This document shows, in pieces, positions 1-9,093 of a stretch of DNA of 64,000 nucleotides. Origin of the DNA: an uncultured Ectothiorhodospiraceae bacterium (GTDB lineage: Bacteria; Pseudomonadota; Gammaproteobacteria; Nevskiales; Oceanococcaceae). Each line of letters begins with the position of its first letter. The stretch's first letter is position 1. Below the pieces are notes generated by a model. The model made no database searches. It was not told the DNA's origin and saw only the letters and a list, made by a program, of their open reading frames with translations. A program made the translations under genes and the position numbers. The stretch lies in NCBI GenBank assembly GCA_937141935.1, contig CAKZQS010000045.1, positions 109,341 through 173,340 on the forward strand, given 5' to 3'.

Positions 1-1
1 G

Positions 2-673
2 ACGATGGACCCCAGCGACATCCCGCGGCACCTGCGTCAGTTCCTGCTGGAGCGGGACATGGCCACCGCCATCAACCTGCTGCGCGAGCTGAGCCTGTCG
101 GGGCTGGGCGAGCAGCGCCTGCTGCTGCGGGCCGAGCGGCTGGAGCATGCGGCGGAGTTCGCCCGGCTCTGCGGCATCCGCCCGGAACTGGGCAGCGCGC
201 ACAACGCGCTGCTGATCGCCCGCGCCGAGGCCGAGCGGCCGCTTCCCACCTATGACGCGCACCTGGTGCGCATGCTCGAGGATCAGTGCCGGCAACAGCT
301 GGAGCGGCGCACGCAGCAGGGGCTCACCGGCCAGGTGCGTGCGCAGTTGCTGGGCCCGCTGGGGCTGGTGGCGGGCATCGACGAGGTGGCCGCGGCCCTG
401 TCGCTGTCGGCGCGCAGCCTGCGGCGCAAGCTGGAGGCCGAGGGCAGCAGCTTTCGCCAACTGGTCGAGGAGGAGCGGCGGCAGCTGGCCGAGCAATGGC
501 TCGGCGGCAGCCAGATGACCCTGGACGAGCTGGCCACCCACCTGGGCTATGCCGACACGGCCAGCTTCACCCGGGCCTTTCGCCGCTGGCAGGGCATGGC
601 GCCCGGCGAATACCGCCGGCGCCAGCGCGCGGCGGGCCATGCCGCCAGCGCCGCGCCGCCCGCCGCGGATTAA
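2..673 (+). CDS. AraC-family transcriptional regulator, C-terminal part (5' partial)
   Basis: The reading frame is open from the first bases of the window, so the true start lies upstream; about 223 residues are visible. The visible N-terminal part resembles the arabinose-binding-like sensor region found in OruR/ArgR-type AraC regulators (spacing around FARLCGIRPELGSAHNAL and the PLP...LVRMLEDQC segment). The C-terminal roughly 90 residues form the double helix-turn-helix DNA-binding domain: a first helix pair around LSARSLRRKLEAEG and the family signature LGYADTASFTRAFRRWQG near the end. Such proteins bind DNA as dimers and usually activate one neighbouring pathway. The regulated gene cannot be named because the upstream side is missing; the next gene runs the opposite way. 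The class is secure, the effector unknown. Confidence 0.9.
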   Translation, partial: TMDPSDIPRHLRQFLLERDMATAINLLRELSLSGLGEQRLLLRAERLEHAAEFARLCGIRPELGSAHNALLIARAEAERPLPTYDAHLVRMLEDQCRQQLERRTQQGLTGQVRAQLLGPLGLVAGIDEVAAALSLSARSLRRKLEAEGSSFRQLVEEERRQLAEQWLGGSQMTLDELATHLGYADTASFTRAFRRWQGMAPGEYRRRQRAAGHAASAAPPAAD

Positions 674-714
674 GGGCCGCTGCGCCGCCCGCGAGGGTTG
701 GGCGCGGGCGCGCC

Positions 715-1773
715 TTAGGCCATGTAAGCCATGCGCGGCAGGGCGGGTGCCGTCACGCTTTGTGCCGGCATTGCGGCCTGCGGCTGCGCGCTGCGCTGGC
801 TGTCCACGCGGCGGAAGAAGTCGATGAAGCGCGGGCCGACCCGCTCGGGGTGCTGCAGGAACAGCGCGTGGGTCAGGTCGTCGATGGTTTGCAGCGTCGC
901 CCCGGGCAGCATCGCGTGGATGCGCTCCACGTCGCTGAGCGCCACCACGGGGTCGGCGGCGCCGGTAAGCACGAACTTGGGGTGCTCGGTGCGCCCCAGC
1001 GCCGCATAGCGCGGGCTCTGGTCGGAGAGCGTGCCGCAACGCACCAGCGACAGCAGCGCGCGGCCAAAGCCCGGCTGCGCCATTTGCTCGCTGTACAGCT
1101 TGACCCAGCGGCCATCCTCGAGGCTGGCGAAGTTGGCGCGGCGGCGACGCGCCAGCATCGGCTTGACGACGGTCGGCACCAGGCACTCGCCAAGCAGCGG
1201 CGTGCGCAGCAGCTTCAGCGAGGGCGTGGCCGCATAGGCATCGAGCATCGGCGCCGCCAGGGCCACGCCATGAAAGCGCTGCGGGCGCTGGGCCACTACG
1301 CCGGCCGCCACAGCGCCACCCATCGAATAGCCCAGCACATGCATGCGCCGCGGCAGCGGCAGGCGCTCGATCAGCTCCACGCATTGCTCGACAAACAGCG
1401 GCAGCTCGTAGCGCGTTTTGGGCGCCGCCGAGCGGCCGTGGCCGTAGAGGTCAAGGCGCAGGGTGCGATAGCCGGCCTGATGCAGCATCGGCACAAAGCG
1501 GTCGAACTGCCAGCTGGGCACCGTAGCGCCGTGGATCAGCAGCACCAGCGGCGCGTCGCGGCGGCCCTCCAGGCGGTAGTGGCAGCGGCCGTTGCGCAGG
1601 TGGATCTCGCGGTCTACCGCGCCCTCGGCCATTGCCGCGGCCTTGGTCATTGCCCCAGCCTTGGCCGTTGCCGGCGCTGCGGCCTCAGCCACGCGGGCGC
1701 GATCCGTGCGGTCGCGGTCCATGCGGTCGGTATCCACCGTGATCGGGTGGGCAATCGGGGCGGCAATGCTCAT
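715..1773 (-). CDS. Alpha/beta-hydrolase fold protein
   Basis: This 352-residue hydrolase has the complete catalytic set of the family: an oxyanion-region LLIHG around residue 80, the nucleophile elbow GYSMGG with Ser150, an acid in GAADPVV (Asp274) and the general base in THALF (His302). The first 50 or so residues are a low-complexity tail rich in Ala, Asp and Arg with no signal peptide, so the enzyme is probably cytoplasmic. It begins 4 bp after the sugar-dehydrogenase gene; an AAGGAG ribosome-binding site lies inside the last two codons plus stop of that gene, which supports this start and co-transcription. Relatives include esterases, epoxide hydrolases and dehalogenases; the substrate cannot be told from sequence. 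Confidence 0.85.
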   Translation of the reverse strand: MSIAAPIAHPITVDTDRMDRDRTDRARVAEAAAPATAKAGAMTKAAAMAEGAVDREIHLRNGRCHYRLEGRRDAPLVLLIHGATVPSWQFDRFVPMLHQAGYRTLRLDLYGHGRSAAPKTRYELPLFVEQCVELIERLPLPRRMHVLGYSMGGAVAAGVVAQRPQRFHGVALAAPMLDAYAATPSLKLLRTPLLGECLVPTVVKPMLARRRRANFASLEDGRWVKLYSEQMAQPGFGRALLSLVRCGTLSDQSPRYAALGRTEHPKFVLTGAADPVVALSDVERIHAMLPGATLQTIDDLTHALFLQHPERVGPRFIDFFRRVDSQRSAQPQAAMPAQSVTAPALPRMAYMA

Positions 1774-1777
1774 GCAA

Positions 1778-3403
1778 TCACTCCTTGGCGCGGATGCGCA
1801 GCACCTGACCGGGGTCGTGGTCGGTCAGCAGGTACAGCGCACCCTCGGGGCCGACGCGCACATCGCGCAGCCGGCGGTCGATTTCCGGGAACAAACGAAA
1901 CTCGTTGGCAACGCGGCCGCCTTCCAGCGGCAGCCAGCGCAGGCTGCGTGCGGCCAGCGCCGCGACCAGCAGCCCGCCTTGCAACTCGGGGAACATCGCG
2001 CCGCGGTACAGGGCCATGCCCGAGGGCGCGATCGACGGGCGCCAGTAATGAAGCGGCGCCTGGTAACCGGGCAGCTCGGCATGGGGGCTGACCAGCTCGC
2101 CGGTGTAGTTCACGCCGTGCACCGCCAGCGGCCAACCGTAGTTGGCGCCCGCTTCGATGCGGTTGATCTCGTCGCCGCCGCGCGGGCCGTGCTCGTGGGC
2201 GTAAACCACGCCGCTGGCCGGGTCCACCACCAGCCCTTGGGGGTTGCGGTGGCCCAGCGTGTACAGCGCCGGCTGGAAGGCATCGCGCTCGGCATAGGGG
2301 TTATCGGCCGGCACGCCGCCGTCGGGGCGCAGGCGCACGATGCTGCCCAGGTGGTTGCCCGGGTTTTGCGCCTGCTCGCGATACTCAAAGCCATCGCCCA
2401 CCGTTGCCAGCAACGTGCCATCAGGCAAAAAGGCGAGCCGTGAGCCGTAGTGCGCGCCGGTGGCGCGCATCGGCGTGGCCTGGAAAATCCGCTCGCGCTC
2501 GACCAGGGCATGGCCCTCCAGGCGACCGCGGGTGATGCAGGTGTTGTTGGCCTCGGGCGTGCCGCAGGCGTGGCTGAGGTAGACCCAGCCGTCGCGGGCG
2601 AAGTCCGGCGACACCTGCACATCGAGCAGCCCGCCCTGGCCCGCGGCCAGCACCTCGGGGACGTTGGCCACCGGCTCGCTGTGCAGCGCGCCATCGGCGG
2701 AAATGATGCGCAGGCGGCCGGGCCGCTCGGTGACCAGCATGCGCCCGTCGGGCAAAAAGGCCAGGCCCCAGGGGTGCACCAGGCCATCGGCCACGGTCTC
2801 CACCACATAAGGTCGCAACGTGGCCTGCTCCGGCGGCGTCGGTTCCTTGTCGCCGGCCGCCAGCAGCATCGCCACCAGCCCGGCGAGCAGGCCCGCCGTC
2901 AGCAGCGGCGGCAGCCAGCCGCGGCGCAGCACGGCCGGCCCGGCGTAGGGCCGCCGACGCAGCGCCAGGTAAACCAGCGCGCCCGCGGCCGCGGTGGCCA
3001 GCATCGCCCAGTAACCCGCGGTCGTACGGGCGGCGGCGATGACGGTGGGCAGCGGGGTCGCGGCGTTCGCGGCGGCGAAGGCCACGGCCAGCCCCGCCAC
3101 CGCGCCGGCCACCGCCAGGGGCAGCCGGCCAAAGCCGATCAGCCGCGCCAGGCCCAGGGCGACGGGCAAGGCGCAGAGCAAGGCCGCGCCCACCACCACG
3201 GCGTAGAGCGGCATGAAGCCAGAGAGGTCATGCGCCGTGGCCTGCAGGCGCGTGCCCAGCGACACCGGCGCGCCCAGCGCCTGGATCGCGGCCAGGTTGA
3301 ACTGGGTCTGCACGATGGCGCCCAGGACCGCGGCGGCCAGTATCGCCAACGCGGTCGGCAGCAGCCGGGCCGAAATCGCATGACCGAGAGATTGCAGTGA
3401 CAT
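1778..3403 (-). CDS. Membrane-anchored PQQ-dependent sugar dehydrogenase (GSDH family)
   Basis: The 541-residue protein has two parts. Residues 1 to about 165 contain four hydrophobic segments separated by short polar loops. Residues from about 190 carry a glucose/sorbosone dehydrogenase beta-propeller, recognised by GLVHPWGLAFLPDGRMLVTE, GHRNPQGL and EHGPRGGDEIN, the last two being the usual PQQ and calcium ligand regions of the soluble aldose dehydrogenase class. The propeller would face the periplasm and oxidise aldoses or related alcohols. An open frame continues far upstream of the chosen ATG, but the upstream stretch is compositionally a shadow of the divergent gene, and this ATG starts right before the first membrane segment. 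The hydrolase gene follows 4 bp later. Confidence 0.85.
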   Translation of the reverse strand: MSLQSLGHAISARLLPTALAILAAAVLGAIVQTQFNLAAIQALGAPVSLGTRLQATAHDLSGFMPLYAVVVGAALLCALPVALGLARLIGFGRLPLAVAGAVAGLAVAFAAANAATPLPTVIAAARTTAGYWAMLATAAAGALVYLALRRRPYAGPAVLRRGWLPPLLTAGLLAGLVAMLLAAGDKEPTPPEQATLRPYVVETVADGLVHPWGLAFLPDGRMLVTERPGRLRIISADGALHSEPVANVPEVLAAGQGGLLDVQVSPDFARDGWVYLSHACGTPEANNTCITRGRLEGHALVERERIFQATPMRATGAHYGSRLAFLPDGTLLATVGDGFEYREQAQNPGNHLGSIVRLRPDGGVPADNPYAERDAFQPALYTLGHRNPQGLVVDPASGVVYAHEHGPRGGDEINRIEAGANYGWPLAVHGVNYTGELVSPHAELPGYQAPLHYWRPSIAPSGMALYRGAMFPELQGGLLVAALAARSLRWLPLEGGRVANEFRLFPEIDRRLRDVRVGPEGALYLLTDHDPGQVLRIRAKE

Positions 3404-3601
3404 GGCAACAGGGTGCGCGGGGCACGGTTCGGGGGCCACAGATACTGACCTTATTCCCGCCCAGGAGGCGGCCCGAGGCCGGCCTGCGGAACAAGATTTG
3501 CACCCGGGCGCCATGCCGCGCCGATCTGGCGTCCACCCCGCGTCCACCGCGGCGCTCACCACGGCGCCCACCCCCGGGCCCGCCCCGCGTCGAGAGCCGC
3601 C

Positions 3602-4600
3602 ATGACCTCCACACTTGCCGAGTCGCCGCCCATGCTGCAGGCCTCCAACCGCTGGGCCGTCGCCACGACGGCCTGCCTCTGTGCGCTGTTGAGCATCTCG
3701 GCCTACTGGTTGGCCGATTTTGAGTTCGGCGGGGGCCGGGCGATGGCGCCGCTGTTCTTGTGGGGCGGCGCCGCGCTGGCTCTGCTCGCGCTGGGCGTGA
3801 CCATGCGCTGGGTCGCCGCGGGCGTGGGCGGCACCGTGCTGGCGCTGATCTGCGGCGGCTTGCTGCTGACCCGCATCATCGCGCTCTTTGTCGGCGGCAG
3901 CCTGCAAAACCCCGACGCCAGCGTTTTTCACGCCATCTACGCCTACCTGCCGCTGCTGATGATCATCACCGTGGCGGTGGTGCCCTACCCGCTGAACATC
4001 GCGGTGTCCGGCGTGCTGTGGATGGCCGTGTCGGTCGCCATCACCGTGGCCGTGGGCCCGCTGCTGCAGGCGTCCACGCCGCGGCAGGGCCTGATGCCGC
4101 TGATCCAGCTGGCCTGGGTGGGCTACCCGGCTTATTGGATCATGCTGGGCTTTGCCTCGGTCTGGGGCGAGCATGCCCGCCGCCACCTGCTGCGCCGCGC
4201 CGATGCCGAGCACCAGGCCCGGGTGCACGCGGAGTTTGAGGCGCGCGAGCTGCACAGGATCATCGACAACACCAGCGTCGGCGTGGCCGTGCTGGCCTCG
4301 GATGGCGCCTGGCTGACAATGAACCCACGCATCTGCGACATCACCGGCTACAGCGAGCCCGAACTGCGCGAGCGCACCTTCCAGGCCATCACCCACCCGG
4401 ACGACCTGGATCAGGACCTGCGCCTGGCGCAGGAGGTGATGTCGCGCAAGATCGAGCGCTACAGCCTGAACAAGCGCTACATCCGCAAGGACGGCCAGAT
4501 CGTCTACGTGCGCCTGTCGGTGGGCCGCATCCCCGGTCGCGTGCTCTCCGAGGACCGCTTCGTGTCGATCATCGAAGAACTCGGCCGCGGCGACAGCTAA
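3602..4600 (+). CDS. Membrane PAS-domain sensor without an output domain
   Basis: About five or six hydrophobic segments fill residues 15-190 of this 332-residue protein. A short charged helix (RRHLLRRADAEHQARVHAEF) leads into a PAS domain with a PAC tail at about residues 216-328 (IIDNTSVGVAVLASDGAWL, TGYSEPELRERTF, THPDDLDQDL, KRYIRKDGQIVYVRLSV). In most proteins with this layout a GGDEF, EAL or kinase domain follows; here translation stops just after the PAC strand. It is therefore an orphan sensor that must signal through another protein, or a truncated one. It converges on a degenerate kinase gene and diverges from the sugar dehydrogenase. Confidence 0.85.
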   Translation: MTSTLAESPPMLQASNRWAVATTACLCALLSISAYWLADFEFGGGRAMAPLFLWGGAALALLALGVTMRWVAAGVGGTVLALICGGLLLTRIIALFVGGSLQNPDASVFHAIYAYLPLLMIITVAVVPYPLNIAVSGVLWMAVSVAITVAVGPLLQASTPRQGLMPLIQLAWVGYPAYWIMLGFASVWGEHARRHLLRRADAEHQARVHAEFEARELHRIIDNTSVGVAVLASDGAWLTMNPRICDITGYSEPELRERTFQAITHPDDLDQDLRLAQEVMSRKIERYSLNKRYIRKDGQIVYVRLSVGRIPGRVLSEDRFVSIIEELGRGDS

Positions 4601-4875
4601 AGCGCGAACCCCGCCGCGGCGCGGGCACGGCATCGCCCAGCGGGCCTGAGCGGCCGCGGCCTGCCGGGGCACGCGCCTGCGCCCCGGGCTTGCGACGCGG
4701 CCTTGCGCCCTGGGCATGAAGAAGCGGCTTGCGGCATCAGCCTGCGACGCGGGCTGCTCGCTCCGGCCGCCGCGCTGGGCGCGCGGCTGGGTCTTGGGAT
4801 TTGCACCAATCGCCCGCGGTTGTGGCCCGATGAGGGCGCCCGGGCCTGCCGCGCCCCGGCGCCCGGCGCCGCGCC

Positions 4876-7155
4876 TCAGGCCTGCTGGCGCCACTCCGCC
4901 GGGTTCGTCTCCTGACCCTGCCTGATGCCCGCGTCGGCGCCCAGCCGGCAGGCCGAACCCAGGCTGAAGTGAAAGGCGGGGTCGCGGCCGGCACTGGCCC
5001 AGATGCGCCCGCCCAGCGCCTCCAGCCGCCGCTGCAGCGGGTCCAGCGCACGCCGGGCCTCGGGCAGCCCATGGCGGAACGCGGAGCCGGCCTGCGCCAC
5101 CCAGCTCGAGGTCCGCGCCGGCGCCCGCGCGGCGATGCCATGGCTGTGGCGGCTGACCGTAAAGATCAGCTCGCCCTGTGCCTGCGACCAGCTCAGCCGC
5201 AGCTCGGCCCCGGCGTCATCGCCGCAGATCAGGGCGGCGCCCACCACGTCGCGCAGGGTCTCGTAAATCAGGGTCGCCGGGCAGACCAGCAGCGGCAAGT
5301 CGGCCGCGCCGCTCAGGGTGGCGCCGGCCGCGCTCAGGCTGCGCGCCAGCGCCTGCTCCACCTGCGCCAGCACCCGGCCCAGGTCCACGGCGCCGGGCTG
5401 GGCCTCGCCGGGGAACACGCAGCGGTCGGCATGCAGCGCCTCCGACTGCGACTCCACCCGGTGCAGGCCGAGCTGCAGCGGCTGGGTCAGGCTTTCCAGC
5501 GCCACGTCCTCGGCCCGCTGCCCGATCACGCGCCCCAACCGGCGCAGCGTGGGCAGCAGCGTATCCACGCTGCGCAGGAATTCGGTCAGTCGGGCATTGG
5601 CTGACTGCAGCTCGCGGCTGCGCCGCAGCAGGGTGTCCTGCACCTCGTCGCGCGCCACCATTTCGCCCAGCGCCATGCGATGCCGCTCGCGGCTGGCCTG
5701 CCACAGCACCAGCACCAGCGTCAGCAGGGCCGACAGCGTCAGCCCGAACAGCAGCACCAGCGAGGGCACCAGCGTGCCAAAGCGGCGCAGCAGCTCGGGG
5801 GCCAGCCACATCTCCAGCGTGAACAAGCCATCGGCCACCGGCAGCGCCACGCGCTGCGTACCGCCGGTCACGCTGGCCTCGACGCGGGTGTCGGCGGCCA
5901 GCGTCAGGCCGTCGTGGCGCAGCCGCCAGCCAAAGGGCGCCTCGGCCAGGTTCTCCTGCAGCCAGCTGCGCAGGTCGAAAACAAAGATCAGCCGCGCCGG
6001 CTCGTTGCGGTGCCACTGCAGCGGGTAGACGATGCCCCAGCCGCCGGAGAGCGCCAGCGGCATCAGCTGCTGCGGCTGCGGCGGCAGGCGCAGCAGTGAC
6101 AGCAGCTCCTGCGCGCGCACCGTGTCGCGGGCCGGCTCGGCCAGTTGCCGCTCGCGGCTGACCACATAGATCGCCCGCAACTGCGGCATGTCCAGCAGGA
6201 TCTGCTGGGCATCGCGGCGCCAGGCGCCGGAGGCATGCTCGGGGTCGGCCAGGTGCATGGCCAGGCGCTCAAAGCCGTCGAGGTCGCGGCGCAGGTTGCT
6301 TTCCAGCGTCTGCACGCCCAGCTGCGCCTGCATCCGCGCCAGCTCGCGCAGGCGATCCTGCTGCTGGCCCTCCAGCGTATTCCAGGCCCAAAGCGCCAAG
6401 ACCGTGCTCAGCAGGCCCACCGGCGCGGCCACACGCAGCACGCCCAGGCGCCAGGGGCGCTCGCGTGCGGCGATGCCGACCAGGCCGCCGCCCAATGCGC
6501 AAAAGCCTAGCGCGGTGTGCAGCGCCATGCGGGTATAGCTGCCCCAGCCATAGGCCACCTGGGTGCCGAGCACATAACCCGAGGCGGCAATCAGGCCCAG
6601 GCAGCAGATCAGCAGACCCAGCGCAGGCAACAGCAGCACCCGGCCCGCCTGCGGCAGGCGATACAGCTGCAGCGCCAGCCCGGCGAGAACGAAGCACACC
6701 GCGGTGTTCGGCGCCATGCGGCCGGGGTGCGAGGTCTCGACCGTCAGGTAAGCCCGCATCCAGAACTCGTCAATGCCCAGTTGCCAACCCGTGGCGTACT
6801 GCAGCAGCGTCAGCCCGCAACTGGCGAAGATGGCAAAGCCCAGCAGGCTGCCCAGGCGCGTACGGCCGGTGGCCAGGCAGAACAAGGCCAGACCGCTGCC
6901 AATAAAGCCCAACGCGGTGTTGAACTGCATGGGCACAAAGTCCGGGTGCAGCTGCATCAGCTGCGTGGTCTGGGTGTGCCAGCCCACGACAACCACGGCG
7001 CCCAGCAGCACCAGGGCCACCGCGGTGACGACCAGCAACGCATCACCGATGCGCGGCTGCAAAACGGCATAGCTCCTCGTGGCCAGGCCGTTCTCCACGG
7101 CTTCGCCATCGCCCGCGGCCGGAACGGGCGCAAGAGCGGGGGACAGCCCGCGCAT
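4876..7155 (-). CDS. Membrane histidine-kinase-like protein lacking catalytic residues (pseudokinase)
   Basis: Seven predicted membrane segments occupy about residues 30-270, followed by an extracytoplasmic region, an eighth segment at about 475-500 and a cytoplasmic tail. The tail aligns by eye with phytochrome-type histidine kinases: LTEFLRSVDTLLPTLRRLG corresponds to the H-box but has Asp where the phospho-accepting His is expected. LIYETLRDVVGAALICG corresponds to the N-box but lacks both Asn. VSRHSHGIA replaces the D-N-G-I-G ATP lid, and LEALGGRIWASAG matches the last conserved block. The fold looks preserved while catalysis does not. The gene is 759 codons and intact, so this seems a functional scaffold or sensor rather than a decaying gene. 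The receiver-GAF gene lies just upstream on the same strand. Confidence 0.75.
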   Translation of the reverse strand: MRGLSPALAPVPAAGDGEAVENGLATRSYAVLQPRIGDALLVVTAVALVLLGAVVVVGWHTQTTQLMQLHPDFVPMQFNTALGFIGSGLALFCLATGRTRLGSLLGFAIFASCGLTLLQYATGWQLGIDEFWMRAYLTVETSHPGRMAPNTAVCFVLAGLALQLYRLPQAGRVLLLPALGLLICCLGLIAASGYVLGTQVAYGWGSYTRMALHTALGFCALGGGLVGIAARERPWRLGVLRVAAPVGLLSTVLALWAWNTLEGQQQDRLRELARMQAQLGVQTLESNLRRDLDGFERLAMHLADPEHASGAWRRDAQQILLDMPQLRAIYVVSRERQLAEPARDTVRAQELLSLLRLPPQPQQLMPLALSGGWGIVYPLQWHRNEPARLIFVFDLRSWLQENLAEAPFGWRLRHDGLTLAADTRVEASVTGGTQRVALPVADGLFTLEMWLAPELLRRFGTLVPSLVLLFGLTLSALLTLVLVLWQASRERHRMALGEMVARDEVQDTLLRRSRELQSANARLTEFLRSVDTLLPTLRRLGRVIGQRAEDVALESLTQPLQLGLHRVESQSEALHADRCVFPGEAQPGAVDLGRVLAQVEQALARSLSAAGATLSGAADLPLLVCPATLIYETLRDVVGAALICGDDAGAELRLSWSQAQGELIFTVSRHSHGIAARAPARTSSWVAQAGSAFRHGLPEARRALDPLQRRLEALGGRIWASAGRDPAFHFSLGSACRLGADAGIRQGQETNPAEWRQQA

Positions 7156-7247
7156 CGCTTGATCCTCTCAGTCTTGGGCGCGATTAGGCCGAGGCGACCG
7201 TGAACGAAATGTGAGCGGGCGCGCAGGCGCCTGCCAAAGCGCCGGCG

Positions 7248-8351
7248 CTAGAGGAAGTCCAGGCTGCTCGCGCCGCTGGCCACCTGCAGCTGCACCACCA
7301 ACTCGCCCTGCGCGGCGACGAATTCCTGCAGCGCCCGGTGCTCGTCGATGCGCAGGCGGCTGCCACGCCGCCACAGCAGGTGGCAGGCGCCGGCGATGCC
7401 GGCCGCATGCGCCTCGATACGCTGCATCTGCGCCCGGTAGGTGGATTCGGGGTCCAGGGCCGAGTCTTGCTCGTGGACGGCATCGGTGACCTGTGCCGAG
7501 CAGATGTCGGCGAAACAGCGCAGCAGATGCAGATCGGCGCCGCTCCAAGGGCGCGGCCGGGTGTCGATGGCGCAAAAGGAGGCCACCGCCTCCTTGCCGC
7601 CGGCATAAACCGGCTGGCCGGCATAGGCGATCACGCCCAGGTCGGCAATGGCCTGGTTGTGCTGCAGCACGGCGTGCTCGCGGGCGTCCTCGACCACCAG
7701 CGCATCCCGCGAGGCCACCACCCACTGGCAAAAGGAATGGGACAGCGGCGTCTCGCGCTGCTCCGACCAGGGCGGACCCAGGCCCACGAAGCTGGAGAAA
7801 AACTGCCGCCGGTCGTCCACGGTGGACAGCAGGGCCACCGGCACCCTGAGCACCCGCGCCGCCATCGCCGTCAGCAGGTCCAGAAAGGCGCTGTCCTTGA
7901 CCTCGGTCAGCCCGCTCTGCACCACGGCCTGCAAGCGGGCCGGGGCGGCCACGACATCGGTGGGCGCCAGGCGTATCACGGCGGGGCTGACGGTCATTTC
8001 GGCCATCGCGTCAATCAGCTTGTCGATCTGCGCGTCCGGCGGCAGCACGGCCGCCGCGCCCAGCGCCGCCATCGGCTCAGACAGGTCGCCGCCCGCGATG
8101 ACCAGCACCGGGATCGCGGCCAGCTCGGGATTCACGCGCAAATCGCGCAGCGCCGTACCCACGCCGGCGCCGCCCATCGTGGCGTCCAGCAGGATCAGCT
8201 GCGGCTGCTCGCGGTGCACGCGCAGCGCCACCTGCGCGCCGTCCGCGGTGCGCGAGATGCCCCAGCCGCGGTCGCGCATTGCCGCCACCAGCTCGCGCAT
8301 GCGCGGCCAATCGCCATAGCCCACGAAGATCAGTGGTTGGTTCTCAAGCAT
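7248..8351 (-). CDS. Response-regulator-like receiver fused to a GAF domain
   Basis: Residues 1 to about 120 of this 367-residue protein have a receiver-like fold with Asp56 in LILLDATM at the phosphorylation position. The N-terminal acidic pair is missing (IFVGYGDW), and the Thr/Ser and Lys sites are replaced by Ala and Pro (VLVIAGG, VLPPDA), so phosphorylation is doubtful. Residues about 145-290 form a GAF domain of the type that starts DLLTAMAARVLRVPVALLSTVDDRRQFF and includes LSHSFCQWVV and VASFCAID. No DNA-binding or enzymatic output follows. It sits 92 bp upstream of the pseudokinase on the same strand and probably works with it. Confidence 0.8.
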   Translation of the reverse strand: MLENQPLIFVGYGDWPRMRELVAAMRDRGWGISRTADGAQVALRVHREQPQLILLDATMGGAGVGTALRDLRVNPELAAIPVLVIAGGDLSEPMAALGAAAVLPPDAQIDKLIDAMAEMTVSPAVIRLAPTDVVAAPARLQAVVQSGLTEVKDSAFLDLLTAMAARVLRVPVALLSTVDDRRQFFSSFVGLGPPWSEQRETPLSHSFCQWVVASRDALVVEDAREHAVLQHNQAIADLGVIAYAGQPVYAGGKEAVASFCAIDTRPRPWSGADLHLLRCFADICSAQVTDAVHEQDSALDPESTYRAQMQRIEAHAAGIAGACHLLWRRGSRLRIDEHRALQEFVAAQGELVVQLQVASGASSLDFL

Positions 8352-8481
8352 CGTGCGGATCGCCCCTTTCGCCCTGCCGTCCCTGTGGCATGCGGGCGCT
8401 GGCTTAAACTATGCCGGTTTCCCCCCGCTCTCGCACCGCTGCGCCCACCCCGCGGCACGGCCTGCCACGCCCCGAACGCCC

Positions 8482-9081
8482 ATGACGGCCAAGCGCCACC
8501 CCCTGCACGAAGACCTGCTCGCCTTTTTCAGCACCACGGTGCTGGTGTCGCTGGGGGTCCACCTGCTCAGCAGTGTGGGCCTGATTACCGGCGGGCTGGC
8601 CGGCATGGCGCTGTTGCTGGCGGAAATCAGCCCCTGGGGCTTTGGGCTGTGTTTTGCCCTGCTGAACCTGCCCTTTTATGTGCTGGCGCTGCTGGAGCTG
8701 GGCTGGCGCTTCACGCTGAACACCATCATCTGCGTGCTGCTGGTCGCCACGCTCAGCGAGTGGATCCACCTGCTGGTTGCGCTGGACACGGTGCAGCCCG
8801 CCTTCGCCGCCATTGCCGGCGGCGTGCTGATCGGCTTTGGCATGCTGATCGTGTTTCGCCACCAGGCCAGCCTGGGCGGCGTGGGCATCCTGGCCTACTA
8901 CCTGCAAAACCGCTTTGGCTGGCGGGCGGGCTATGTGCAGCTTGCCGTGGACCTGACCATCCTCGCCGGCGGGGCCGCCGTGCTGCCGCTGCCGCTGTTG
9001 GCGATGAGCGTGCTGGGCGCCGTGGTGCTGAATGCGGTGCTGGCCGTCAACCACCGCCCCGGGCGCTATCGGGTGGCCTGA
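8482..9081 (+). CDS. YitT-family integral membrane protein
   Basis: A 199-residue protein with about five hydrophobic segments matching the YitT/DUF161 family: LVSLGVHLLSSVGLITGGLAG near the N terminus is the family hallmark, followed by LLAEISPWGFGLCFALLNLPFY. Function in the family is not settled; transport has been suggested. The frame is open further upstream, but the ATG at MTAKRHPLHEDLL leads directly into the first membrane helix and is the best start. It converges on the PPTase gene 12 bp downstream. Confidence 0.85.
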   Translation: MTAKRHPLHEDLLAFFSTTVLVSLGVHLLSSVGLITGGLAGMALLLAEISPWGFGLCFALLNLPFYVLALLELGWRFTLNTIICVLLVATLSEWIHLLVALDTVQPAFAAIAGGVLIGFGMLIVFRHQASLGGVGILAYYLQNRFGWRAGYVQLAVDLTILAGGAAVLPLPLLAMSVLGAVVLNAVLAVNHRPGRYRVA

Positions 9082-9093
9082 GGCCCCGGCCCT

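Noticed and set aside
4601..4875. Small gene between the PAS protein and the pseudokinase
   Set aside because: Short frames exist on both strands but have no start signals or recognisable sequence; the region only shows GC-rich hairpins without a T-tract.
3404..4894. N-terminal extension of the sugar dehydrogenase frame
   Set aside because: The extension runs opposite the PAS gene, has shadow composition, and the internal ATG begins exactly at the first membrane helix.
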